Source: Neobacillus bataviensis LMG 21833 (lineage in GTDB: Bacteria; Bacillota; Bacilli; Bacillales; Cytobacillaceae). From it: a stretch of 64,000 bases of DNA. The stretch is from NCBI RefSeq assembly GCF_000307875.1, contig NZ_AJLS01000137.1, positions 1 through 64,000 on the forward strand, given 5' to 3'. The first letter of the stretch is position 1. The number at the start of each line of letters is the position of its first letter. The position numbers and the translations under genes are program-made. The notes under the pieces were generated by a model. That model saw nothing but the letters and a program-made list of their open reading frames with translations, was not told where the DNA came from and ran no database searches. This document shows positions 17,139-26,133 of the stretch, piece after piece.

Positions 17139-18839
17139 GTGAAGAAAATATTGAAAACACTTTCAATAGCAGCTTTTTCAAGTGCACTTATTTTTACATC
17201 AGCATGTTCGAATAAGGAAGCAAGTAAAGAGGCAGAAAAAGTTGATGTGGGAGGCTTGCCTAAAACGGGAGATTTTTCTAAAAAGCTTGAACTGAATCTT
17301 TCAGGATCTGTGACAAGAGGCAAGGTTGAAGATGGAAACTATGTTCAAAAGAGGTTAGAAAAGCAATTTAACATTAAAATTAAAAATACAAAGGTTGATA
17401 CATGGAATAGAGACCAAGTTAATTTAATGGTTGCATCTGGGGATTTACCCGATACATTTGCCTTTACAGGGGCGCCAAAGACGGCAAGAGAACTATATGA
17501 TGGAGGGTTAACAAGAACCATTCCGAAAGCAATGCTTGAAAAGTATGCACCTCGTTATATGAAAATGTTATCCGAGAATCCTCCGGGACTAAAATTAAAT
17601 ATTGCCCCAGGTACAGATGACGAGTACATGCAATTAACCGGGTTATATCCAAATACGGATGGATTAGTTTGGGCTCCAACATTTAGATTAGATTGGCTAG
17701 AGAAATTAGGAATTAAACCCCCTGGAGAGATAAAACAAGTAGGCCCAAGCGGTGGCCGTGAAAAAATCTACTTTACTGACTCTGCTTATACATTAGACCA
17801 AGTTGAAGAAATCTTGAAGGCGTTTACCTTTAATGACCCAGATGGAAATGGCAAAAATGACACCTACGGAATTTCTCCATACAATAATAATGCCTCCTGG
17901 GCTGCCTCATTAATGGGGTCATTTGGACTTGCTCCAGGCTATAATATAAAGGAAAATGGTAAATTAGTTCAAATGGAAGTATCGGATCAATATAAGGAAT
18001 TCCTTAAATTGATAGCCAAGTGGTATAAAATGGGGTTAGTAGATCCAGAGTTTACGACTTTAGATGCCAATAAGAGTTGGGAAAAGTACAAGCAAGGAAA
18101 GATTGGTTATTATATAGCTCAACCTGCATATATTGCCATGGATGACTGGGCAAAAGGCCGAGCTCCGCAAAATATTGTAGAGAATCCAGATTCTCAAGTT
18201 AAGTTATTAGCTACTGCTCCGGAAATCGGACCAAATGGCCAGCAAGGGGTTGGCGCATTCTTACCTGTAGGGCTTTTAGCAGATAACTTCTTTGTTTCTA
18301 AAAAGGTTTCAGATGAGAAATTAGCAAGAATCCTTCAGGTATTTGATTATATCAACTTTGATAATGATGCAAGATGGACACTGTATGGAGAATTGGGGGT
18401 TCACTCTGATTGGGAAGGTGAACCTGAAAAATCCGCTTTAAAAGTAAGACCTGAATTTGCAGAGCAGGAAGGTAATTCCGGTTTCTGGGCGTATAATTTC
18501 CGAACATATGATAAGGAAAGAGTGCAGTGGTTTACATCTGAATATACGATGAAGCTTAATAATGAGTTTTTCCAACGGCCTGATGTTAAGGAAAAGATGA
18601 TGATTCGTCCATACAAATGGGATTTGTTACAAGAAACGAAAGTAGCAGACATTAAAAAGCGTTACGACGGCCAATTAAAAACAATAGTGGATGAGTACAT
18701 GATGAAAGCAATGGTTGGTGAAGTAAATATTGATAAAACATGGGATGAATATGTAAAAAGTTATTTGGCCAATGGTGGTCAAGAACTGACCGATGAGTTA
18801 GAAAAAGCAGAAAAGGTTACTGATTTAATGAAAAAATAA
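17139..18839 (+). CDS. sugar-binding lipoprotein (LplA/AlgQ-type), copy 1
   Basis: A 566-residue extracellular solute-binding lipoprotein of a CUT1 importer. The signal peptide ends in a lipobox (FTSAC), so the protein would be tethered outside the membrane. An EF-hand-like calcium loop DPDGNGKND is at residues 233-241, as in alginate-binding AlgQ proteins. The GTG at 17139 has AAGGGGG upstream; it makes this protein the same length as its paralogue at 22987 with co-linear motifs. By eye about three quarters of positions are identical between the two. It precedes two esterase genes, separated from them by a hairpin. Substrate by context: sialylated oligosaccharide. Confidence 0.92.
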   Translation: MKKILKTLSIAAFSSALIFTSACSNKEASKEAEKVDVGGLPKTGDFSKKLELNLSGSVTRGKVEDGNYVQKRLEKQFNIKIKNTKVDTWNRDQVNLMVASGDLPDTFAFTGAPKTARELYDGGLTRTIPKAMLEKYAPRYMKMLSENPPGLKLNIAPGTDDEYMQLTGLYPNTDGLVWAPTFRLDWLEKLGIKPPGEIKQVGPSGGREKIYFTDSAYTLDQVEEILKAFTFNDPDGNGKNDTYGISPYNNNASWAASLMGSFGLAPGYNIKENGKLVQMEVSDQYKEFLKLIAKWYKMGLVDPEFTTLDANKSWEKYKQGKIGYYIAQPAYIAMDDWAKGRAPQNIVENPDSQVKLLATAPEIGPNGQQGVGAFLPVGLLADNFFVSKKVSDEKLARILQVFDYINFDNDARWTLYGELGVHSDWEGEPEKSALKVRPEFAEQEGNSGFWAYNFRTYDKERVQWFTSEYTMKLNNEFFQRPDVKEKMMIRPYKWDLLQETKVADIKKRYDGQLKTIVDEYMMKAMVGEVNIDKTWDEYVKSYLANGGQELTDELEKAEKVTDLMKK

Positions 18840-18855
18840 GGTGATTTTATGAAAG

Positions 18856-18896
18856 AATCCAAATAACGAAGGTTATATACCTTTGTTATTTGGATT
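18856..18896 (+). terminator. long intra-operon stem-loop
   Basis: Perfect 18-bp arms, AATCCAAATAACGAAGGT and its complement, enclose a 5-base loop right after the binding-protein gene. The following T stretch is short and broken. It may end most transcripts or protect the binding-protein message from decay, giving the binding protein a higher level than the downstream esterases. Confidence 0.7.
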
Positions 18897-18931
18897 TTAT
18901 TGAAATAAAAAAAGAATAGGTGGGATAATAT

Positions 18932-19939
18932 ATGAAACCAATTCCCTTAAATGAGCAGACCATAGTAGGAGCAGTTTCTCTCGAGAAAATCGGTGAATTT
19001 ATTAAGCCATGGAGAATTTTTTACAAAGACAAAGATTTTTTTACTCCTGATCTTCTAAATGGCCACGCAGAAATACCAGCCGGGGTTAGAATTACATTTG
19101 AAACCACCTCTGCCAAACTGATGGTGGAATTCGCTCCATCTCAAAATGAAGTAGAGTTTGATGTGGTTATTGATCATGAACGAATAAAAACAGTGATTGT
19201 GCAACCAGGTGATACCTCTTTTACCATTGAAAATCTATCAACCAATCATAAAAAAATTGAGGTTTACTTATCTCAACAACAACAAGTTTTATTGAAAAAT
19301 GTTTTTATTGATGAACATGCAGACTGGGCCGCGCACAAATCCTCCGGAAAAAAATGGCTTACATACGGAAGTTCCATTACTCAATGTCATGCAGCTGAAA
19401 GTCCTTCCCAAACATGGCCGGCTATCACTGCAAAAGAATTGGATTTAGATTTAATTTGTCTTGGGTATAGCGGACAATGTCAATATGAGCCGATGGTGGC
19501 ACGGACAATCAGGGATACGCCTGTAGATTTCATTTCGTTAAGCGCAGGAATTAATATATACGGTGGGGACTGTTACAACCATCGCACATTCCAGGCGATC
19601 ATCATCGGTTTTATACAAATTATTCGTGAAAAACAACCAACAGTTCCAATCGTATTAAGCTCTCCTATTTATGGAACGTTTCGAGAAGATACACCGAATC
19701 TAGTTGGATTTACATTAATAGAAATGAGAAAACAAGTGAAAGAGATTGTAGATATATTCAGAAAAAATGGCGATGAACATATTTTCTATGTAAATGGATT
19801 AGATATTTTAAGTGCAGAATATGAAAACTTGCTCCCTGATGGTTTACATCCGAATGCAGAAGGATACAAATTGATGGGTCATAATTTTGCGGCTGCTTTC
19901 AAGCCTTATTTTAAGAAAGACGAGGTTTTCAGCCTGTAA
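18932..19939 (+). CDS. SGNH/GDSL hydrolase, paralogue 1 (probable sialate O-acetylesterase)
   Basis: A 335-residue cytosolic SGNH hydrolase with an N-terminal beta-sandwich-like region (residues 1-135) and an SGNH esterase domain. Block I is YGSSIT with nucleophile Ser148, block II GYSG, block III SAGIN, and block V DGLHP with Asp303 and His306. There is no signal peptide. One of three paralogues in this island (19961, 26134). The sialic acid context suggests removal of O-acetyl groups from imported sialic acids, but the family also deacetylates other sugars, so the substrate is inferred. Confidence 0.8.
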   Translation: MKPIPLNEQTIVGAVSLEKIGEFIKPWRIFYKDKDFFTPDLLNGHAEIPAGVRITFETTSAKLMVEFAPSQNEVEFDVVIDHERIKTVIVQPGDTSFTIENLSTNHKKIEVYLSQQQQVLLKNVFIDEHADWAAHKSSGKKWLTYGSSITQCHAAESPSQTWPAITAKELDLDLICLGYSGQCQYEPMVARTIRDTPVDFISLSAGINIYGGDCYNHRTFQAIIIGFIQIIREKQPTVPIVLSSPIYGTFREDTPNLVGFTLIEMRKQVKEIVDIFRKNGDEHIFYVNGLDILSAEYENLLPDGLHPNAEGYKLMGHNFAAAFKPYFKKDEVFSL

Positions 19940-19960
19940 ACATGTTTGGAGGTAAATAGG

Positions 19961-20947
19961 ATGAAACAAATTGAACTAGATGATCGAATTATACATGGTG
20001 CAATCTCCCTTGAACATAAAGGGGAATATGTAAAACCATGGCGAATTAATTACAAAGAAAAGGACTTTTACACCCCCAACCAACTTAATGGACAAGCCGA
20101 GGTACCAGCAGGTGTAAGAATATCTTTTCTGAGTAATACGGATAAAATTAAATTGGAAATCGCTCCTAGCCCTTTGGAGTTGGAGTTTGATATTTTAATT
20201 GATAATGAATTGTTTAGGACAATTGTGGTTGATGCGAATAAAACGTTCTTAGAAGCAGCAGATCTTCCAAACCAAACAAAAAGGCTGGACATCTATTTAT
20301 CCCAGCGTAATAAAGTTGAATTAAAAGCACTTTGGATTGCCGAGGATGCTTCGTTTCAACCATTCAACGATACACGGAAAAAGTGGATGACATATGGCAG
20401 CTCGATTACCCAATGTTATCTAGCAGAAAGTCCATCACAAACATGGCCGGCAATTACAGCAAAAGAATTAGACTTAAACCTGGTTTGCTTAGGCTATAGC
20501 GGTGAATGTCAATATGAACCTATGACTGCTAGAATGATCAGAGATACTTCAGTAGATTTTATTCATCTAAACGCTTCAATCAATTCTTATAATGCAGAAA
20601 CGTACAACCACCGAACGTTTCAAGCTGTGGTTATAGGATTCATTAAGATTATTCGAGAAAAGCATAAAAATGTTCCAATCGTATTGAGTTCTTCCATATA
20701 TGGTGCCCATAGAGAAACAACGGAAAATATCGTTGGTTTTACATTGGCTCAAATGCGTGATGAAGTGGAAGAGGTAATAAATATCTTTAGAAAAAATGGT
20801 GATGAGCGTATTTTCTACATAAATGGTCTGGACATTTTTGGAGCTGAACATGGTTATTTACTGCCTGACAATCTTCATCCCAATGCGGAAGGCTATAAAC
20901 TGATGGGGCAAAATTTTGCGAATGCGTTTAAACCTTATATAAAGTAA
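19961..20947 (+). CDS. SGNH/GDSL hydrolase, paralogue 2
   Basis: A 328-residue cytosolic paralogue of the esterase at 18932, beginning 21 bp after it. The nucleophile is Ser148 in YGSSIT, the same residue number as in both other copies, which supports the ATG at 19961 (GGAGGT just upstream) over the TTG at 19946. It differs at block III, where SAGIN of copy 1 reads NASIN, and at block V, DNLHP for DGLHP. The catalytic Asp, His and the oxyanion Asn remain, so it may still be active but with altered specificity. No signal peptide. Confidence 0.8.
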   Translation: MKQIELDDRIIHGAISLEHKGEYVKPWRINYKEKDFYTPNQLNGQAEVPAGVRISFLSNTDKIKLEIAPSPLELEFDILIDNELFRTIVVDANKTFLEAADLPNQTKRLDIYLSQRNKVELKALWIAEDASFQPFNDTRKKWMTYGSSITQCYLAESPSQTWPAITAKELDLNLVCLGYSGECQYEPMTARMIRDTSVDFIHLNASINSYNAETYNHRTFQAVVIGFIKIIREKHKNVPIVLSSSIYGAHRETTENIVGFTLAQMRDEVEEVINIFRKNGDERIFYINGLDIFGAEHGYLLPDNLHPNAEGYKLMGQNFANAFKPYIK

Positions 20948-20958
20948 TTCATAAAGAG

Positions 20959-20997
20959 AGGCGCATGAATAATTCGTGCGCCTGATCTATTTTTTTA
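20959..20997 (+). terminator. terminator after esterase 2
   Basis: AGGCGCATGAA and TTCGTGCGCCT form an 11-bp stem with one G-T pair around a 3-base loop, followed after a short gap by seven T residues. Confidence 0.8.
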
Positions 20998-21008
20998 CCT
21001 ATCTTAAA

Positions 21009-21062
21009 ATAGTGTTACATTTCCTATAGATAGTAAAACAATTTACATAAATTTTATATTAT
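21009..21062 (+). promoter_or_regulatory. activator direct repeat and -10 box of the transporter/glycosidase operon
   Basis: ATAGTGTTAC (21009-21018) and ATAGTAAAAC (21030-21039) are spaced 21 bp, and TATTAT (21057-21062) follows after 17 bp, the same geometry as at 17032-17085. The preceding TTAAA and the following TCTAA are shared too, so this is either a duplicated promoter or a conserved regulon signal for the YesN-type regulator. Confidence 0.7.
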
Positions 21063-21071
21063 TCTAATTAT

Positions 21072-21085
21072 AGAAAGCGATTTCA
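21072..21085 (+). promoter_or_regulatory. cre-like CcpA site
   Basis: AGAAAGCGATTTCA matches TGWNANCGNTNWCA with one mismatch at the first base. It lies 10 bases after the -10 box, the same offset as the better site at 17095. Confidence 0.55.
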
Positions 21086-21115
21086 AAGAAATAAAAATGA
21101 GGGGAGGAAAAACAA

Positions 21116-22075
21116 GTGCAAACTGTAATACAAAAACAAAATGTAGAGACCGCAAAGACTGAAAAGAAAACAAACACTAAGTGGCTCCAAATGAAAAAAA
21201 TGAAAACGCTATATTTCATGTTGCTCATTCCGATGATTATGTTATTTATTTTTAGTTACATTCCCATGTACGGGATTATAATTGCCTTTAAAGACTTTTC
21301 ACCTGGCTTGGGTATCTGGGATAGTCCGTGGAATAACTTTGAACATTTCAAAAGGCTGTTTAGTGACTTCTTGTTTGTGAGGGCATTGAAGAATACAGTC
21401 ATTATCAGTTTATTAAAGGTTGTGATTGTGTTCCCGGCACCGATCATTTTTGCCATCTTGCTAAATGAAATTAAAAGTGAAAAATTTAAAAAGGTGACGC
21501 AATCGATCTCCTATTTGCCGCATTTCATGTCTTGGGTTATTTTGTCGGCAATGGTCATTGAAGTCTTTTCCCCGCAAAGAGGAATAATAAACTTTATTAT
21601 TACCCTTTTTGGAGGAGAACCACTCAATTTCATGGCGGACAAAACGTCGTTTATCCCGATTTTAGTCTTAACGGATATGTGGAAGGAAATTGGCTGGGGA
21701 GCGATCATCTATTTAGCATCGATTGCCTCCATTGACCCTGGATTGTATGAAGCAGCGGAAATGGATGGAGCAGGAAGATTTCACAAGATGATTCACGTTA
21801 CACTTCCTTCCATCATGCCAATGGTCATCATCATGTTTATTCTCAGACTTGGCAGTATTTTAAACGCAGGTTTCGATCAGATCCTTAACTTGTACAACCC
21901 GTTAGTTTACGAGGTGGCTGACATTATCGATACGTATGTCTATCGAAGCGGTTTGGAGCAATTCCAATTTGACTATGCCACAGCGGTAGGATTATTTAAA
22001 AACGTAGTTGGAATTGTGCTGATTCTTAGTGCAAACGCTATTATTCGTAGAAAAAGTGAACACGGAATTTGGTAG
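21116..22075 (+). CDS. CUT1 ABC importer permease, LplB type
   Basis: A 319-residue permease of the binding-protein-dependent family with six expected membrane spans after a basic, soluble N-terminal tail of about 30 residues. The EAA loop that contacts the ATPase is read as YEAAEMDGAGRFHKMIHVTLPSIMP. The GTG start has GGGGAGGA upstream. It pairs with the permease at 22091 and the binding proteins at 17139 and 22987. No importer ATPase is encoded nearby, so a shared MsmX-type ATPase is expected to energise it. Confidence 0.9.
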   Translation: MQTVIQKQNVETAKTEKKTNTKWLQMKKMKTLYFMLLIPMIMLFIFSYIPMYGIIIAFKDFSPGLGIWDSPWNNFEHFKRLFSDFLFVRALKNTVIISLLKVVIVFPAPIIFAILLNEIKSEKFKKVTQSISYLPHFMSWVILSAMVIEVFSPQRGIINFIITLFGGEPLNFMADKTSFIPILVLTDMWKEIGWGAIIYLASIASIDPGLYEAAEMDGAGRFHKMIHVTLPSIMPMVIIMFILRLGSILNAGFDQILNLYNPLVYEVADIIDTYVYRSGLEQFQFDYATAVGLFKNVVGIVLILSANAIIRRKSEHGIW

Positions 22076-22090
22076 GAAGGAGGATTTTAT

Positions 22091-22972
22091 ATGGGAATTT
22101 CACGGAAAAAAATTTCATTATTTGATATTCTCAATGTGTCGGGGTACATTTTGTTCTCTATTATCGTGCTTTATCCTTTTTGGCAGACCATTGTTTTATC
22201 TTTCTCGGATGCCAAGGCATCATCAAGTCTTGGCGTCCATTTATGGCCTGATCGCTGGATTACAGATGCGTATGAATATGTATTTTCATACGGGAACGTT
22301 ATGAAAGCATATGTCAATACGATTATTAGAACCGTTGCCGGTACCTTCTTAATTGTCGGGTTTACGATACTGGCTGCCTATCCGCTTTCAAAAAAAGACC
22401 TGCCTTTCCGCAATGTTTTTACCGTCTTCTTCTTGATTGCGATGTTTTTCTCAGGGGGAATGATTCCCGATTACTTGTTAGTTAAAAATCTCGGATTGCT
22501 AGACAATAGCTTGTCACTGATTTTACCGTCAGCAGTGAATGTGTTCTTTATCATTATCATGCGGAATTATTTTATGACGATTGATAAAGGCGTTGAAGAA
22601 TCCGCGATTATTGATGGGGCTAATTATTTTCAAATTCTTATGAAGATCATTATTCCGATTTCAAAACCGGTTATCGCCACTGTCGCACTTTGGGCAGCCG
22701 TGTATCATTGGAATGAATGGTTCCATGCTTTGGTCTATATTCAAGATGACTCTAAAACAGTCTTACAAATCGTCGTGAGGGACATGCTGACAGCGATGGA
22801 TATGACACAAAATGCCCAAATGGGCGGCGGCGGTATGAGCACTTCTCAATTGCTACTGAGCAATGTACGGGCAGCAACCGTGATCATCTCAATTGGGCCA
22901 ATTGTACTGATCTATCCATTCGTGCAGAAATACTTCATTAAAGGAATCATGATAGGTTCATTAAAAGGATAA
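22091..22972 (+). CDS. CUT1 ABC importer permease, YtcP type
   Basis: A 293-residue second permease of the same importer, with six expected membrane spans and the EAA loop EESAIIDGANYFQILMKIIIPISKPV. It starts 15 bp after its partner with AAGGAGG as ribosome binding site and is followed 14 bp later by the second binding-protein gene. LplB/YtcP pairs in Bacillales usually import oligosaccharides rather than monosaccharides. Confidence 0.9.
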   Translation: MGISRKKISLFDILNVSGYILFSIIVLYPFWQTIVLSFSDAKASSSLGVHLWPDRWITDAYEYVFSYGNVMKAYVNTIIRTVAGTFLIVGFTILAAYPLSKKDLPFRNVFTVFFLIAMFFSGGMIPDYLLVKNLGLLDNSLSLILPSAVNVFFIIIMRNYFMTIDKGVEESAIIDGANYFQILMKIIIPISKPVIATVALWAAVYHWNEWFHALVYIQDDSKTVLQIVVRDMLTAMDMTQNAQMGGGGMSTSQLLLSNVRAATVIISIGPIVLIYPFVQKYFIKGIMIGSLKG

Positions 22973-22986
22973 AGGGGGATGTATAT

Positions 22987-24687
22987 ATGAATAAGTTTGT
23001 GAAAGCACTTTCCATAGCGGCTGTTTCCGGTGCACTTCTTTTTACAAGTGCCTGTTCGAGTAAGGAAGCAAGTAACGCATCAGCAAAGGTGGATGTGAAA
23101 AGCCTGCCTGAAGCAGGAGATTTCTCGAAGAAGCTTGAATTAAATCTATCAGGCTCTGTGACAAGAGGTAAGGCAGAGGATGGAAACTATGTTCAAAAGC
23201 GATTAGAAAAGCAATTTAATATCAAAATAAAAAATACAAAACAGGATACGTGGAATGCTGACCAAGTAAACTTAATGGTCGCTTCTGGGGATCTTCCTGA
23301 TACCTTTGCGTTTACGACAGGCGGTAAGTCGGCGCAAGAACTATATGATTCAGGTTTAACGAGAACCATTCCGAAAGAGATGCTTGAAAAGTATGCACCT
23401 CGCTATATGAAGATGTTATCTGAAAATGCTCCGGGGATTAAGATGAACTTAAAGCCGGGAACTGACAATGAATATCTTCAATTAATCGGCCAATATGACC
23501 ACGTTGATGGTTTGGCCTGGGGCCCAACATTCCGGCTTGACTGGCTGGAAAAGTTAGGTATTAAACCTCCTGGTGAAATCAAACAAGTAGGCCCAAGCGG
23601 CGGCCGGGAAAAAATTTATTATACAGATGGCGCTTATACGATTCAAGAAGTGGAAGATATTTTGAAGGCCTTTACGTTTAACGATCCTGACGGCAATGGA
23701 AAGAACGACACGTACGGACTTTCACCGTATAACAACCAAATCCACTGGTCAGCTACGTTAATGGGTGCATTTGGAATTGCTCCTGATTTCACCATGATGG
23801 AAGATGGCAAACTGGTAAAAACAGAGGTTTCAAAGAAATATAAAGAGTTTCTAAAATTAATGGCAAAATGGTATAAAATGGGCCTCATTGATCCTGAGTT
23901 TACCACACTTGACAATAACAAGAGCTGGGAAAAGTACAAACAAGGAAAAATCGGCTACTATATTGCACAGCCTTCTTACATTGCGATGGATGACTGGGCA
24001 AAAGGCCGTGCGCCGCAGAACATCGTGGAAGATCCAAATTCTACTGCTAAATTGCTTGCAACAGCACCGGAAATTGGCAAGGATGGACAGCAGGGTGAAG
24101 GTGCTTATATTCCAGTTGGAAATCTAGCGGATGCCTTCTATGTTTCGAAGAAAGTTACCGATGAACAACTAGCAAGAATTCTTCAAGTCTTTGATTATAT
24201 TAACTTTGATAATGATGCAAGATGGACATTATATGGAGAAGTTGGCGTGCATTCTGACTGGGAAGGTACACCAGAAAAGTCAGCGTTGAAAGTTCGTCCT
24301 GAATTTGCTGAGCAAGAAGGAAATTCCGGCTTCTGGGCATACAACTTCCGTACGTATGATAAAGAAAGAGTATCATGGTTCCAATCTGAATATACGATGA
24401 AGGTTAAAAACGAATTATATGCTCGTGACGATGTGAAAGAAAAAATGTTAATCCGTCCGTATAAGTATGATCTTTTAAATGAAACAAAAATTAAGGATGT
24501 CGAAAAACGTTATAAAGGTCAGCTAACAACAATCGTAGACGAATTTAGAATGAAGGCCATTGTTGGTGAAGTCAATATCGACAAAGAATGGGATAAATAC
24601 GTTGAAAATTGGATGAATAACGGCGGGAAAGAAACTCTTGCCGAGTTAGATAAAGCACCAAAAGCTTCCGATTTGTTAAAGAAATAA
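22987..24687 (+). CDS. sugar-binding lipoprotein (LplA/AlgQ-type), copy 2
   Basis: A 566-residue paralogue of the lipoprotein at 17139, co-linear with it, with the lipobox FTSAC and the calcium loop DPDGNGKND at the same residues (233-241). Differences are spread over the protein and concentrate in short patches such as residues around 95-105 and 145-160, where substrate contacts would be expected to vary. It sits between the permease pair and the sialidase, so it is likely the principal receptor, with copy 1 an alternative receptor for a related glycan. Confidence 0.92.
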   Translation: MNKFVKALSIAAVSGALLFTSACSSKEASNASAKVDVKSLPEAGDFSKKLELNLSGSVTRGKAEDGNYVQKRLEKQFNIKIKNTKQDTWNADQVNLMVASGDLPDTFAFTTGGKSAQELYDSGLTRTIPKEMLEKYAPRYMKMLSENAPGIKMNLKPGTDNEYLQLIGQYDHVDGLAWGPTFRLDWLEKLGIKPPGEIKQVGPSGGREKIYYTDGAYTIQEVEDILKAFTFNDPDGNGKNDTYGLSPYNNQIHWSATLMGAFGIAPDFTMMEDGKLVKTEVSKKYKEFLKLMAKWYKMGLIDPEFTTLDNNKSWEKYKQGKIGYYIAQPSYIAMDDWAKGRAPQNIVEDPNSTAKLLATAPEIGKDGQQGEGAYIPVGNLADAFYVSKKVTDEQLARILQVFDYINFDNDARWTLYGEVGVHSDWEGTPEKSALKVRPEFAEQEGNSGFWAYNFRTYDKERVSWFQSEYTMKVKNELYARDDVKEKMLIRPYKYDLLNETKIKDVEKRYKGQLTTIVDEFRMKAIVGEVNIDKEWDKYVENWMNNGGKETLAELDKAPKASDLLKK

Positions 24688-24697
24688 TGAAAAAATG

Positions 24698-24728
24698 AAT
24701 GTGGGTGCTAATTGGTGCCCACATTTAT
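24698..24728 (+). terminator. weak stem-loop between binding protein 2 and sialidase
   Basis: AATGTGGG pairs with CCCACATT around a short loop, followed by TTATTA rather than a clean T run. As after binding protein 1, it probably lowers expression of the downstream genes relative to the binding protein rather than ending all transcription. Confidence 0.5.
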
Positions 24729-24756
24729 TAATTTTAAAAAGCTAGGAGAGAATCAA

Positions 24757-26097
24757 ATGTCTACTATTCAAGCAGAAGCAATCTTTTACCCGAACCTTGC
24801 AGGCTCTAAAGCTTACCGGATTCCATCAATGATTACGACATCGAAGGGAACCGTCATCGCTGGAATTGATGCCAGGATTGTCGATCAAACAGATAATCCG
24901 AACCAAATCGATGTAACGATTAGGCGAAGTGAAGATCATGGGGTGACATGGGGATCTGTCCAAAAGTTAGTGGCTTATGCCGGAGAAGGATTAGATGGTG
25001 CTGCTGCCATTGATACATCCCTTGTAGAAGATGAAGAAACAGGGACGATCTTTATGATTTTCATGCATACTCCAGGCGGAATTGGCCTGTGGAAAAGTGA
25101 ATCAGGAATTGGCTTTGATTCAGATGGACGCCGAAAATTATATGATAGTAATGGCGAGTGTTATTATCTAGCAGCAAATGGATGCGTCTACGACGGAGAG
25201 GACAAGAAAACAGCCTATACTGTAGATGAAAAAGGATATGTTACCCTAGAAGGCCAGCCTGCAGGTAATATTTATTTTAAAAAGGGAATTGACCCGAATG
25301 AAAGTTTGCTAGAAGCGAGAACATCATTCTTGCAAATTATCCAAAGTGATGATGATGGTCTGACATGGTCGAAGCCGAGAGAATTAAATCTTCAGGTGAA
25401 GGAAGAATGGATGCGTTTTATTGGCTCGGGTCCTGGCTGTGGCATTCAGTTGAAGCACGGTGACAAAAAAGGCCGCATAGTGTTCCCAATCTATTTCTCA
25501 AATGAAGCAGGGCATCTAAGCTGTGCTTGTATGTATAGCGATGACCATGGTGTAACGTGGGAGCGGGGCGAGTCGCCAAATGACGGAAGAGTGCTGGACG
25601 GTGAGGTTCTTTCTGCGAAAACAATCTCGGAAGGAAAACAATATTTAACAGAGTCCCAAGTCATTCAATTACCTACAGGTGAATTGAAATACTATTTGCG
25701 AAACCACTATACGCTTAAAAGAACCGCTGTGACAACAAGTACGGATGGTGGGAAAACATGGGGCGAAGTCACGTTTGATGAGACATTGGTTGATCCAATT
25801 TGCCAATCAAGTGTTGTGCTTTATCCCGACTTAGGGGACGGAAAAGTCCGTGTATTATTCTCAAATCCGGCTGATGAAAAAACAAGAATAAAAGGAACGA
25901 TCCGCTTAAGTGAAGATGGCGGGAAAACATGGCCGTACAGCAAAGTAATTGAAGAAGGCTATTATGGCTATTCCTGCTTAACTGTTCTTAAAACCGGGGA
26001 AATTGGCGTCCTGTACGAACGAGTGTATGATTATTCTGATTGGAACAATATGGACATCCAGTTTGCTAAGTTTTCGTTAGATTGGTTGAAATCCTAA
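24757..26097 (+). CDS. exo-alpha-sialidase (GH33), cytosolic
   Basis: A 446-residue GH33 sialidase that removes terminal sialic acid. It has the arginine motif YRIP (Arg21) and five Asp boxes of the S-x-D-x-G-x-T-W type: SEDHGVTW (58-65), SDDDGLTW, SDDHGVTW, STDGGKTW and SEDGGKTW. GSGPGCGIQL with GRIVFPIYF and a late YERVYDY provide expected active-site segments. An insert between boxes 1 and 2 (from about residue 110) is rich in Tyr/Gly. There is no signal peptide, no lipobox and no wall anchor, so it acts on imported glycans, unlike most secreted bacterial sialidases. AGGAGAG precedes the ATG at 24757. Confidence 0.9.
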   Translation: MSTIQAEAIFYPNLAGSKAYRIPSMITTSKGTVIAGIDARIVDQTDNPNQIDVTIRRSEDHGVTWGSVQKLVAYAGEGLDGAAAIDTSLVEDEETGTIFMIFMHTPGGIGLWKSESGIGFDSDGRRKLYDSNGECYYLAANGCVYDGEDKKTAYTVDEKGYVTLEGQPAGNIYFKKGIDPNESLLEARTSFLQIIQSDDDGLTWSKPRELNLQVKEEWMRFIGSGPGCGIQLKHGDKKGRIVFPIYFSNEAGHLSCACMYSDDHGVTWERGESPNDGRVLDGEVLSAKTISEGKQYLTESQVIQLPTGELKYYLRNHYTLKRTAVTTSTDGGKTWGEVTFDETLVDPICQSSVVLYPDLGDGKVRVLFSNPADEKTRIKGTIRLSEDGGKTWPYSKVIEEGYYGYSCLTVLKTGEIGVLYERVYDYSDWNNMDIQFAKFSLDWLKS

Positions 26098-26133
26098 CTA
26101 GTTTCATCGTGTGGGGTAATGGGAGGAATAAAC

